Assembly: GCA_965226215.1 (NCBI GenBank)
Contig: CBDDCH010000002.1
Coordinates: 4,092,001-4,156,000, forward strand
Direction of reading: 5' to 3'
Source: G963668345 sp965226215
GTDB taxonomy: Bacteria; Acidobacteriota; Terriglobia; Bryobacterales; UBA6623
DNA length: 64,000 nt
A program made the position numbers and the translations under genes. Positions 45,278-53,044 of the stretch are shown in pieces. The notes beneath the pieces were generated by a model, which worked only from the letters and a program-made list of their open reading frames with translations, was not told where the DNA came from and did not search any database. Each line of letters opens with the position of its first letter. Positions within the stretch are counted from its first letter, which is position 1.

Positions 45278-45859
45278 TTAGCCATCCAACGCCTCACGAA
45301 GGTCGCGCAGCAGCTCGACCCGTCCGGTGAAGTTGGGGTTGCGCTGATGCGGGATGTTGCAGACTTCCGGCAGTGTTCCGGGGAATCGAGGAGCCTTCTT
45401 TCTCGGAAACGGGGGCGATTTCTTTGGCTTGGCGCGGTCGCCTTCCACCCCTTGAAGCAACCGTTCACGCGCGGCGGCCTCATCGAGGCCCACCAAGTCG
45501 ATGTAGACGATCTGCGGGAGCAGACCCTCTGGGTCACATTTCTCAACTCGAACCGGAATCAGTAGACCCTTTTTACCGGTGGCGTCTTGGGCAAACCTGG
45601 CTGCCCATTCCGGTTGGGTGAACTCGGCTGCGAGATAGTGCGGGGAGAGGACAGCGATCGTCTTGACGGTCTCGGATGCGGCCCGCTGCATGTCCAACAC
45701 GAAGTTTGAGCCGGGCCGAAAGTCCCAGTCCTGCAGGACGGTCGAGCAGCCTGCTGCTTCTAGCTGCCAGGCAATCCACTCCGCCCAGGCCGCATCTGCG
45801 CCGTTGCGGCTGATGAAGAAGTCTTTCTTTGGTTGTTGTGTGTCCACGATGGCCACCAA
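45278..45859 (-). CDS. TIR-like domain protein (N-terminal part of a TIR-NB-ARC-TPR protein)
   Basis: 193 residues. KKDFFISRNGADAAWAEWIA, LQDWDFRPGSNFVLDM, TIAVLSPHYLAAEF, QPEWAARFAQD and LIPVRVEKCDPEGLL are the TIR_2-type pattern of bacterial NLR-like proteins. These domains may cleave NAD+ or signal when the sensor part oligomerises; I cannot confirm the catalytic Glu. A linker with FTGRVELLRDLREALDG leads to TAA. The start is uncertain: TTG 45859, or GTG 45847 preceded by GGTGG. No ATG start is available. Confidence 0.78.
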   Translation of the reverse strand: MVAIVDTQQPKKDFFISRNGADAAWAEWIAWQLEAAGCSTVLQDWDFRPGSNFVLDMQRAASETVKTIAVLSPHYLAAEFTQPEWAARFAQDATGKKGLLIPVRVEKCDPEGLLPQIVYIDLVGLDEAAARERLLQGVEGDRAKPKKSPPFPRKKAPRFPGTLPEVCNIPHQRNPNFTGRVELLRDLREALDG

Positions 45860-45865
45860 AGATGC

Positions 45866-46924
45866 CTATGTCACTCTCCCCAACATCCTACTCCCACTGC
45901 GTGCCGCCTGTTCGGCCAGGGTTTCCGTGGGCGGGGAAGTTGTTGTTTGCATGGGGGTTGGGGGGAATTGGGTTTGTTTGGTCGTTTGAACGGCTCCCAG
46001 GCGTTGAGAGGAGTCTCGACGCGGCACACTGAGAGTGTGCGCCACAAAAGAATCGCAGGCTTTCACGTGGCGGGAATGTTGGTTCCCAGCGCGGTGCGGA
46101 GAAGCTGCCCCTAAGGGACTGGTGCCACCGGTTAGGGGCGGGGCGGAAAGGCCGCGGATCTCAACGGCGAGATCCGCGCTACGTGGTTCATCCTTGAAAG
46201 GCGCTGATTTTACTGGGGTTGGGCGAGATTGGGTTTGTTTGGTCGTTTGTGTGAGGCCGGGTTGAGGGGCCGATTTGCTAGAGGCTCGGAAGCCGATCCG
46301 GGCGGCCGTGGGGCTTGGAGTGTCGATCGGCGGTGGGGCTTGGGCCGGCACGTATCGGCCGCGGTAGGGGTCTGGATCGACGTGGGTATGGGAGCCGGCA
46401 GACGAGCGGGCCTGACGTGCCTTGCTCTCGTCGCGGCGCAGGTCGGATAGCTGCTTGACGGCGCGGAAGAAGCGGCGGCTGAGATGTCCGTCGTAGCGAG
46501 CCAGGTGAACGAAGGCCTGGGTACGATCGAGCATCGCTGAGCCTAAAAGTAAGGTCTCGCCGTCGTAGCCGGGGCGCAACTCGTCGGGACGGCGTTTCTC
46601 CATATAGCGGCGGGTTTCGTCGAGGGCAGCGGCGAGGAAGCCGGTCTCCAGGCGCGTGAGGCGGCGCATGCGCCATTGCGAGTCGGCGATCTGGCGCACG
46701 AGCTCGAACTCGAGCGAGTTGGCGGGTTGGATGTCGGCTTCGAGGGCCGAGAGTTGGCTGTCGAAGTCGGCGGGGTCCTCGCCGGGGAGGACGGTATCGC
46801 GGGCGAGGAGTCCGTGTTTAAGTGCGTTTTTTGAGACGCGGGTTTTGCCTTCCTCGGTGCGCGGTCCGGTGGATTTTTTTGCGTTGTTGCGATTAGCTTT
46901 TATTCGTGCACGGGTGGTCTTCAT
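45866..46924 (-). CDS. STGPRTEEGK-family hypothetical protein
   Basis: 352 residues from ATG 46924, with AAGGAA eight bases upstream; the frame is open further but not family-like. The N-terminus ARIKANRNNAKKSTGPRTEE, GKTRVSKNALKHGLLARDTV is a pattern I know from acidobacterial genomes, of unknown function, often seen near mobile DNA. A helical middle follows (LEFELVRQIADSQWRMRRLT). The last ~150 residues are low complexity and contain two copies of QTTKQTQ-(S/F)-x-PTP. They are coded by DNA holding dispersed repeats, so this tail is probably repeat-derived. 7 bp downstream of its stop the TIR gene begins. Confidence 0.65.
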   Translation of the reverse strand: MKTTRARIKANRNNAKKSTGPRTEEGKTRVSKNALKHGLLARDTVLPGEDPADFDSQLSALEADIQPANSLEFELVRQIADSQWRMRRLTRLETGFLAAALDETRRYMEKRRPDELRPGYDGETLLLGSAMLDRTQAFVHLARYDGHLSRRFFRAVKQLSDLRRDESKARQARSSAGSHTHVDPDPYRGRYVPAQAPPPIDTPSPTAARIGFRASSKSAPQPGLTQTTKQTQSRPTPVKSAPFKDEPRSADLAVEIRGLSAPPLTGGTSPLGAASPHRAGNQHSRHVKACDSFVAHTLSVPRRDSSQRLGAVQTTKQTQFPPTPMQTTTSPPTETLAEQAARSGSRMLGRVT

Positions 46925-47193
46925 GATTATTATTCCTTTCGTGGGAGCGTTGATGCGGTCTATGGACCGGAGGCTCCAATTCCAGGGTACGGTGGGGTAG
47001 TGGGGTTCCTCGACCGTCGGTGGGGTAAGTTGCTTGGAATGAGGGAGATGAGATTTTGGAAGTGGCGTGACTGGCTGAGACAACGGCCGCAAGTCTCGGC
47101 AAAACGGCCGCCGAGCCATGCGCTACGGGATCTTCGCAAGGCGAGGAGGCGTGCCGCCAGGGCGGGGCTCGGTCGCCCACTCACGGCACAGCA
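46925..47193. other. Intergenic between divergent regions
   Basis: No gene recognised. Plus-strand open frame to 47320 has no family match. Precedes the long direct repeat at 47194. Confidence 0.35.
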
Positions 47194-47320
47194 GAAAAAT
47201 CGGGTACAGCCAGCCAATTCGCTTCAGGCTAAGTGCTTTGTTTCTTGGGTCATGACGGGGAGCGAATTGGTGGCAGTCCCCATTTTTCGCTCCTGCACGA
47301 CTTTTGCCACGGGCTGTTAG
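47194..47320. repeat. ~125-bp dispersed repeat with internal hairpin, copy 1
   Basis: Begins AAAAATCGGGTACAGCCAGC, with inverted pair CCAATTCGCT ... AGCGAATTGG, then TGGCAGTCCCCATTTTT and ACGACTTTTGCCACGG. The second copy lies at 48717-48839 in the same orientation. The two copies flank the TlpA-like gene. Confidence 0.85.
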
Positions 47321-47344
47321 GTCACGAACTTCTGCCCCACAACG

Positions 47345-48373
47345 CTAGTTGTCTGCGTCGTTGAGCAACGGTTCGATGTGCTCCGCCAGCTCGCTGTAGC
47401 CCAGATAGCCTGGGTGATACAGGCGGACGATACCCTTACGGTCGACGAGTACGAGCGTAGGGGTCGAGCTCACTCCGAAGAGAAGGAAGTTTTGCGTGCT
47501 GACGGGTACCGACATCCAAGGGGGGATCGGATAGTTCTTTTGATAAGCGCCCCTGAGGTAATCCAATTCTTCCGACGGAGCTGCCTCTCGTCCTTGCGCG
47601 GTGTAACCGTACAGTCGCGTTGGACCTACGAAAGCGAGCCCTTGGTCTGAATATTCTTTGTGGAGCGCCGCCAAGACCGGCTCCTGTCGTTTACAGTCGG
47701 AGCACCAATGGGCCCAGAAGTACAGGAGCGTTACTTTACCGTTCATGTCCCCTGGCGTGGCGGACCTGTTGAGGAGGTGTTTCGACATTTCGAGTTCGGG
47801 AAGCAGTTTCCCTTCCAGAGAGAGCAAGAGGACGTTCTTCTGAATCCTTGTCTCGATGGAAGTCCCGAGGTATTTCTTGTGCTGCTCGCGTAGAAACTCA
47901 ACAGCCGCTGTGCGATCACCGCGAGCGTCGTAGGCCTTCCCGAGCACCTCGATGGATGCTCCGAGAGCCGTCGAAAGATCAGGGTCCGCATCGAGCTGTT
48001 GAGCACTAGCTCGATGCGCGCTGCCCGCAAGCGCTTCACCGGCGTACTTCTCCACCAGACCCCATTGACCGGCGAAGCCGGCGCCGCGTGCGAGCCAGGA
48101 TGCGGCAGCCAGCCATTGCGAAGTCTGATTTCCTTCGGCGGCGCGCGTCTGCTCGATCAATTGCCGCGCGGCTACGAGGTCACCGGCTAACGCCAGTTGG
48201 CGAACTCCGGCAACGAGATCGACGAACTGAGCCGTGGCGACCGCAGTGGCGGTAGCCAACAACCCGATGCCAACTAGGCAGCGGAGTCGCGTCCTACGCC
48301 GCGTCGACGTTGCTTGGGATTTCAGTTGCGCACAGCGAGGCTGCGACCACGTGTGCGAGTTTTCTTTCGCCAT
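47345..48373 (-). CDS. TlpA-like thioredoxin-fold protein, membrane-anchored
   Basis: 342 residues from ATG 48373 (MAKENSHTW); the frame opens 18 bases earlier. An N-terminal anchor (CLVGIGLLATATAVATA) is followed by a helical repeat-like region (about 60-200). The C-terminal thioredoxin domain has the redox site YFWAHWCSDCKRQEPVL (WCSDC) and the cis-Pro loop VSSTPTLVLVD. Reduces periplasmic thiols, with DsbD (32473) as the likely electron source. It is flanked by direct repeats at 47194 and 48717, which could recombine and delete it. Confidence 0.82.
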   Translation of the reverse strand: MAKENSHTWSQPRCAQLKSQATSTRRRTRLRCLVGIGLLATATAVATAQFVDLVAGVRQLALAGDLVAARQLIEQTRAAEGNQTSQWLAAASWLARGAGFAGQWGLVEKYAGEALAGSAHRASAQQLDADPDLSTALGASIEVLGKAYDARGDRTAAVEFLREQHKKYLGTSIETRIQKNVLLLSLEGKLLPELEMSKHLLNRSATPGDMNGKVTLLYFWAHWCSDCKRQEPVLAALHKEYSDQGLAFVGPTRLYGYTAQGREAAPSEELDYLRGAYQKNYPIPPWMSVPVSTQNFLLFGVSSTPTLVLVDRKGIVRLYHPGYLGYSELAEHIEPLLNDADN

Positions 48374-48716
48374 TATTGGGTAGCGTATCACGTAGGCTCC
48401 GTCAGAGGAGCAGTGGTTTGCTGCCCCCGCGAAGGCTCACAGGCAAGACTGCCCGTGCTACTCAGGGCCCGCGGGCAAGGACTGTCGGCGCCACCGAGAG
48501 AACATAGACACGATTGCCAGTGCTATCGACACTGATCGGCAAGATTGCCTGTGCTACGAAAGGTGATCGGCAGGTTGGCTGGCTACCGAAAGCCCGACAA
48601 GCAGGATTGCTTGCCGTACTGCGACCTGGGGAGTGGGTGCTTGCTTTCGTGTAAGATGTCTTCGAACCCAATGCTTCTGCTCGCCTGGCAGCCCGCGGTA
48701 GGAAGTGAAGGTCGCG
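48374..48716. other. Intergenic with degenerate repeats
   Basis: Contains several imperfect copies of a motif like GGCAAGATTGCCTGTGCTAC (48451, 48538, 48597 regions), probably a decayed short-palindrome family. No gene recognised. Confidence 0.45.
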
Positions 48717-48839
48717 AAAAAATCGGGTACAGCCAACCAATTCGCTTCAGGCTAAGGTTTTTTTCTAGGGCCATGACGGAGGGCGAATTGGTGGCAGTCC
48801 CCATTTTTTGCTCGGACGACTTTTGCCACGGACTGCTAA
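48717..48839. repeat. ~125-bp dispersed repeat with internal hairpin, copy 2
   Basis: Begins AAAAAATCGGGTACAGCC and ends CTTTTGCCACGGACTG. Hairpin pair CCAATTCGC / GCGAATTGG. Direct repeat of 47194-47320, about 85-90% identical by eye. Ends 37 bp before the MFS gene. Confidence 0.85.
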
Positions 48840-48875
48840 GCGGCAGCTAAAACCAAGCGACGTCCTATTGCCCCC

Positions 48876-50156
48876 GTGCCGGCCTCACGATCCAAGCAGA
48901 AGGTTTTCCATGGCTGGTTCATCACGGTAGCGGCTTTTTGCACCTTCGGCATTAGTGTCGGGTTCCCTTACTACAACATCCCATTTTTCTTCGATTACTT
49001 CGAGAGCCAGCCTGAGCAGGGCGGCTTTGGCTGGTCGCGAGAGCAAATCACATTTGGTTTCCCGCTATCGGCGCTGTTGACCCTTTGGGTCGGACCATTG
49101 CTTGTCCATCGTTTCAGCCCCCGGAAGGCGATTGTCTTCGGCACCGGCCTCATCGGTTTGGCCCTAGTTGGTTTCGGGCGGATGGGAGGCGAGATTTGGC
49201 TGTATTATCTGTTCTGGTTTATCTCAACCGTCGGTTATATCTTCTCGGGACCTATCCCGCACCAGGTCATCGTTTCGCAATGGTTTCGACGGCTGCGTGG
49301 CAGGGCGATGGGGGTTACCTATGTAGGTGTCGCCGTGTTCGGGTCGGCGGGGTCTTACCTTGTCAAGCCGCTTGTTGAAGGCATGGGGTTCCACACGGCC
49401 CTTCAGATTATGGGGGTATTGCTCCTCCTAGCGTGGCCCTTCGCGATTTTCGTCTTGCGTGACCGGGCTGCTGATATGGGCCTCCAGCCAGACGGCGAGG
49501 AACCGCAGTCGCTTCAGGCGGCGGAAAAACCGCAAGGCTTGGCTCATCTGCTGCGGCAACCTGCGTTTTACCTGCTGGCCATCGGCAGCTTTTGTTCCAT
49601 CGGATCGATTGGCGCCGTGAACCAGCACATGAAACTGGTTTTCAAGGACCAAGGGTTCGTGGAGCAAGAGGTCCTGAATTCAGTGTGGCGAACCGCTTCG
49701 ATTCTGATTCTCTGGGCAAGCATTGCCGGGAGACTTGGCATGGGTTGGGCCGCCGACCGGTTCTCCAAAAAATACGTGATGGTCATTACTTATGTGCTGG
49801 TCGCCATGGCGATTCCCCTGCTGTTGCTGGTCACCCCGGAGCGGCCGGCCTACGTTTACATCTTCGCGATCTTGTTCGGGTTCGCCTTGGGCGCCGACTA
49901 CATGCTGATTCCCCTCATGGCGGCCGACCAGTTCGGGGTACCCACGCTGGTGCGTGCGATGGGCGTGATCCTACCCTTTGATACGATCGGACAAACCTGG
50001 TTCCCGTATTTCGTCTCCGTATTGCGAACGCGGTTCGGTGGTTACGACCGTGCTTTCGTGGCGGTATTCGCTCTCGCCATGGCTGGTGCAGCGGCGATCG
50101 CTCTCGTACCGAAGCGCAAGCGCAGTGAGGGTGAATCTTCGGGTCAGGGACCCTGA
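48876..50156 (+). CDS. MFS transporter, monocarboxylate/oxalate-formate antiporter-like
   Basis: 426 residues with 12 predicted membrane helices. Starts HGWFITVAAFCTFGISVGFP, with a charged loop RFSPRKAIVFG between helices 2 and 3 and SQWFRRLRGRAMGVTYVG, a pattern of the oxalate/formate-antiporter and monocarboxylate branch of the MFS. The central loop is hydrophilic (about 200-225). Substrate not predictable. Its stop is at 50154-50156, where a partial MITE begins, so the last codons touch the repeat. Confidence 0.85.
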   Translation: MPASRSKQKVFHGWFITVAAFCTFGISVGFPYYNIPFFFDYFESQPEQGGFGWSREQITFGFPLSALLTLWVGPLLVHRFSPRKAIVFGTGLIGLALVGFGRMGGEIWLYYLFWFISTVGYIFSGPIPHQVIVSQWFRRLRGRAMGVTYVGVAVFGSAGSYLVKPLVEGMGFHTALQIMGVLLLLAWPFAIFVLRDRAADMGLQPDGEEPQSLQAAEKPQGLAHLLRQPAFYLLAIGSFCSIGSIGAVNQHMKLVFKDQGFVEQEVLNSVWRTASILILWASIAGRLGMGWAADRFSKKYVMVITYVLVAMAIPLLLLVTPERPAYVYIFAILFGFALGADYMLIPLMAADQFGVPTLVRAMGVILPFDTIGQTWFPYFVSVLRTRFGGYDRAFVAVFALAMAGAAAIALVPKRKRSEGESSGQGP

Positions 50157-50262
50157 GTGCTTGGTTGCATAAGTTCACGATAGATTATAGGCCGACAATC
50201 CTGGACCGCTCCCTCACGGTCGCGGCTCGGAAGATTCTGCGAACAAACCACTTCCGGGCCCG
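50156..50262. repeat. Partial inverted copy of the MITE-like element
   Basis: AGTGCTTGGTTGCATAAGTTC matches the far end of copies A and B on the opposite strand and continues to GGTTTGTT/AACAAACCAC at about 50262. It lacks the other end. A decayed, truncated third copy. Confidence 0.7.
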
Positions 50263-50310
50263 CCAAGGTACAGACCCCGGAACGCAAGCGAGCGGTCGTT
50301 GCACCATGGT

Positions 50311-50388
50311 CGTTGCGGATACTTGGCCTGTCACTGGCGTTCCAGGCTCAGCTTCCTGCTCCCGCCTACCTTTGCGACGAGCGAATCC
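50311..50388. repeat. Diverged inverted REP-type unit
   Basis: GGCCTGTCACTGGCGTTCCA, then GGCTCAG..., is the reverse complement of the 118-bp unit of the RAYT array, with scattered differences. Shows the array's unit also exists 7 kb away. Confidence 0.75.
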
Positions 50389-50409
50389 TTCCTCTGGAGC
50401 AGGGGACCG

Positions 50410-50757
50410 CTATTGGTTGCCGAGACCAATAAAGAACACGCCCAGCAGAACTAGCGCTAGGCCGGCGACCTTGTGGCGGTTGAATAATTCCCCAAAGAAG
50501 ATGCGAGACCAAATCAGAGTCCAGACGTACCCCAGCGAGACCATGGGGTAGAGGACGGTTAGACTGCCGTGTTTTAGTCCCTCAATATAGAAATACGACG
50601 AGACCAGGAAGAGCGCGATGCCTGCACCAATCCTGCCTATCCAAACTCGCCAGCCACTTCGCAGCCGGTTCGCACCTGCTTTCAGCAACACGGCGGCGAT
50701 GGAGCCGATCACGCTGGCGGCAAGAACAAGCAGCATGGACGAGAAAGGTGTTTTCAT
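50410..50757 (-). CDS. Small multidrug resistance (SMR/EamA-type) transporter subunit
   Basis: 115 residues, four membrane helices: LVLAASVIGSIAAVLLKAGA, IGAGIALFLVSSYFYIEGLK, SLTVLYPMVSLGYVWTLIWS and VAGLALVLLGVFFIGLGNQ. The pattern YP-x-x-S-L-x-Y-V is typical of SMR proteins of the ArnE/ArnF type. The start ATG overlaps the stop of the upstream SMR pseudogene (ATGA at 50757-50754), so the two were an operon and probably a heterodimer. With the partner broken it may be non-functional or work as a homodimer. Confidence 0.8.
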   Translation of the reverse strand: MKTPFSSMLLVLAASVIGSIAAVLLKAGANRLRSGWRVWIGRIGAGIALFLVSSYFYIEGLKHGSLTVLYPMVSLGYVWTLIWSRIFFGELFNRHKVAGLALVLLGVFFIGLGNQ

Positions 50758-51201
50758 GACCGACTTCCCAGCCCGATGAAAGAGACTCCAACAACGATTA
50801 AACCCACACCGATGACCTTATAGGCGTTGATGACATCGTTAAAGAACATTGGCGAAAGAATGGTTACCCACACATAGGTAAGGGCGATGATAGGATAAAG
50901 TACGGACAACTGGCCGTCGCGGAGTGCCAACACCAAAAAGTGCTGTGTTGGCGGCGAGGCAGATATAACCGGCGATCAAAGCCCAATTCTAGAGAACACC
51001 TGCCCAACCGGTGTCCACCATCAGAGCGGCGCCGTTTCGCATGAAGATCTGTGCCGCCGCGCCGATCACAGTACACAGCACAACGAGTCCTATGGAGCCA
51101 ACCTTAGTGGATTGGGCTTCCCGTCTGGGGAGGATCGCTGTGGAAGGTTCGTTCAATTCTAAGACCGCCGGGGTGCTCACAAAAGTGTCCGATTGTAACA
51201 T
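50754..51201 (-). pseudogene. Second SMR-type transporter subunit, broken
   Basis: From ATG 51201 the frame reads STKVGSIGLVVLCTVIGAAA, QIFMRNGAALMVDTGWAGVL and then TAG (50991-50989). The same frame continues NWALIAGYICLAANTAL and then shifts by one base at a run of five T near 50936. The last part, VLALRDGQLSVLYPIIALTY ... VGVSFIGLGSRS, is normal SMR sequence ending at 50754. Two lesions, a nonsense codon and a frameshift, make this a real pseudogene more likely than a single read error. Confidence 0.75.
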
Positions 51202-51496
51202 AAGACTTGATCTTAGCCGCGTCCCTAAAAGCAGCACTATGGGGGTTTTGCCTTAGAGTTATAGGCACATTGGTCGTGCTGTCTGAGGGTTTTCCCTTCT
51301 GTCAGAATCTGATAGCCTTAGCGAGAATGGTTCACATACTTCCGACACTCGGGCGCGGGCACCGCTGGAAGGTGCCAACCGTTTCTGCCTCCAGGAGCGT
51401 TAGGCGGCGAGTGCTCTATACGAGACACGCGGAGTCTTCCCAACTTAGCCCATGGAGTCTCACGGCACGGAATAGGCCGAAGCCGTTTCATTAGAA
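51202..51496. other. Intergenic between divergent genes
   Basis: About 295 bp containing the divergent promoters of the SMR pair and the EEP-family gene. No operator or riboswitch recognised. Confidence 0.4.
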
Positions 51497-52750
51497 ATGC
51501 AAGCAACGCGAACTGTTCGAAACCTGCAAGGGGCCTACATACGGCCTAAGCCTCCCGGGCGAGAGGGGTTTAGCTGTTCGGCCCAAGAAACTTATCGACT
51601 CATTCCCGAACAACTCCTTCCTTGTCTTCCCGAGTTAGCGCGTTGTCGATCGACGGCCGAGCTGGCCGAACATCCGGTCTATCAATCGATTCGTCACACG
51701 CTGGCCGAGGTTCTAGGTACGTGCGACACGGGCGACTTCACACGCACACCGGCGCCGCCCCGATCTCAGTACCGCTTCCTGGCGTGGAACGTGGAGCGCG
51801 GAATCCAGTTCGAGAGACAGCTCGAGGCTCTCCGCACCCACTGCTACCTCAAGACGTGTGACGTTTTGCTCTTGACCGAAACCGACCTCGGCATGGTCCG
51901 CTCGGGAAACCGCGCGGTCGCGCTCGAGTTGGCACGCGAACTCGGGATGCACTATGCGTTCGCTCCCTGTTACTTGAATCTAAGCAAGGGCGCGGGAGTC
52001 GAGCATGAGATGGACGGGAAGAACAAGTTGGGGCTGCACGGGAACGCGATTCTCAGCCGTTACCCGATTCGCCGCGTCAGAACCATTCCCTTGAAGAATG
52101 GAAAGGACAAGATGGCGGGGCGCGAAAAACGTCTCGGCCGCCAAGTTTCTCTCGTTGGCGAAATCGAGTTCCCCAACTACTCACTGACCGCCGCCTCTGT
52201 ACACTTGGATGCCCAATCGAGCCAAGGTCACCGTCATGATCAGATGCGCGATGTGCTCAACGGACTCCATGCCGATGGTCGTGTAGTCATCGGAGGCGAC
52301 TGGAACACAATGACGTACAATTCGTCGCGAGCCTTGTACGCTATCTTGGGTTTCTGGCTGCGTGTTTTCATGGGCGTTGACAACGTGATCCGTAATCATA
52401 ACCTGCACCCCTATAACCGCTTTGAGAAGGACCTCTTCCGGCTGCTCGAATCGCATGGCCTCGACTATCGACGCTGTAACCGCCTAGGGGATCGCACCGC
52501 GTCGTACGATGTGGACGATCCGAAAACCTACAAGAATCTCAGAGAGTGGGTGCCGGCTTGGTGCTTTTCTTTCATCCGCTGGGCGTTGCGCAACCATGGC
52601 GGCAAGTGCCCCCTAAAAATCGACTGGTTCTCAACCCGAGGTCTGGGCACTAAGAATCCCGTCATCATCCATGAGCTGCGGGAACGACGTGCCGTGCCGC
52701 TGTCCGACCACGACCCTATTGGTGTGGACGTGGTCGTGCCGCGCGACTAG
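51497..52750 (+). CDS. Endonuclease/exonuclease/phosphatase (EEP) superfamily protein
   Basis: 417 residues. The fold's catalytic motifs are in order: RFLAWNVERG (Asn), VLLLTETDLG (Glu), SVHLDAQSS, VVIGGDWNTM (Asp-x-Asn) and the final LSDHDPIGVDV (Asp-His). The N-terminal ~80 residues are outside the domain. Members hydrolyse DNA, phosphoinositides or sphingomyelin; the substrate here is unknown. No signal peptide is evident, so probably cytosolic. Ends at the TAG before position 52751. Confidence 0.85.
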   Translation: MQATRTVRNLQGAYIRPKPPGREGFSCSAQETYRLIPEQLLPCLPELARCRSTAELAEHPVYQSIRHTLAEVLGTCDTGDFTRTPAPPRSQYRFLAWNVERGIQFERQLEALRTHCYLKTCDVLLLTETDLGMVRSGNRAVALELARELGMHYAFAPCYLNLSKGAGVEHEMDGKNKLGLHGNAILSRYPIRRVRTIPLKNGKDKMAGREKRLGRQVSLVGEIEFPNYSLTAASVHLDAQSSQGHRHDQMRDVLNGLHADGRVVIGGDWNTMTYNSSRALYAILGFWLRVFMGVDNVIRNHNLHPYNRFEKDLFRLLESHGLDYRRCNRLGDRTASYDVDDPKTYKNLREWVPAWCFSFIRWALRNHGGKCPLKIDWFSTRGLGTKNPVIIHELRERRAVPLSDHDPIGVDVVVPRD

Positions 52751-53044
52751 TGGACTGCCCTGGAGACGAGTTCACTACAGATTCGGAAATGTCGGGTTCG
52801 AAAACCAGACACGGCACGCTGAAAGCGCGCGCCACGTCGCCAGGACGATCAGAAAGTCTTCTCTGGGACAGCTTATTAACAGACGGCCGGAGAAAATCCC
52901 AGACGTCCGAATTCGCGCGAAAGACGAGTGCCTGTATGAAACGGCGGGTGAAGGGTCGAAAGACCGAGGCGCCGCGCGAGATTATCTCACTGACTTAACA
53001 CGCTTCTCGTTGCAAGCCGGGCCACACCATTTTATGCTCAGCGT

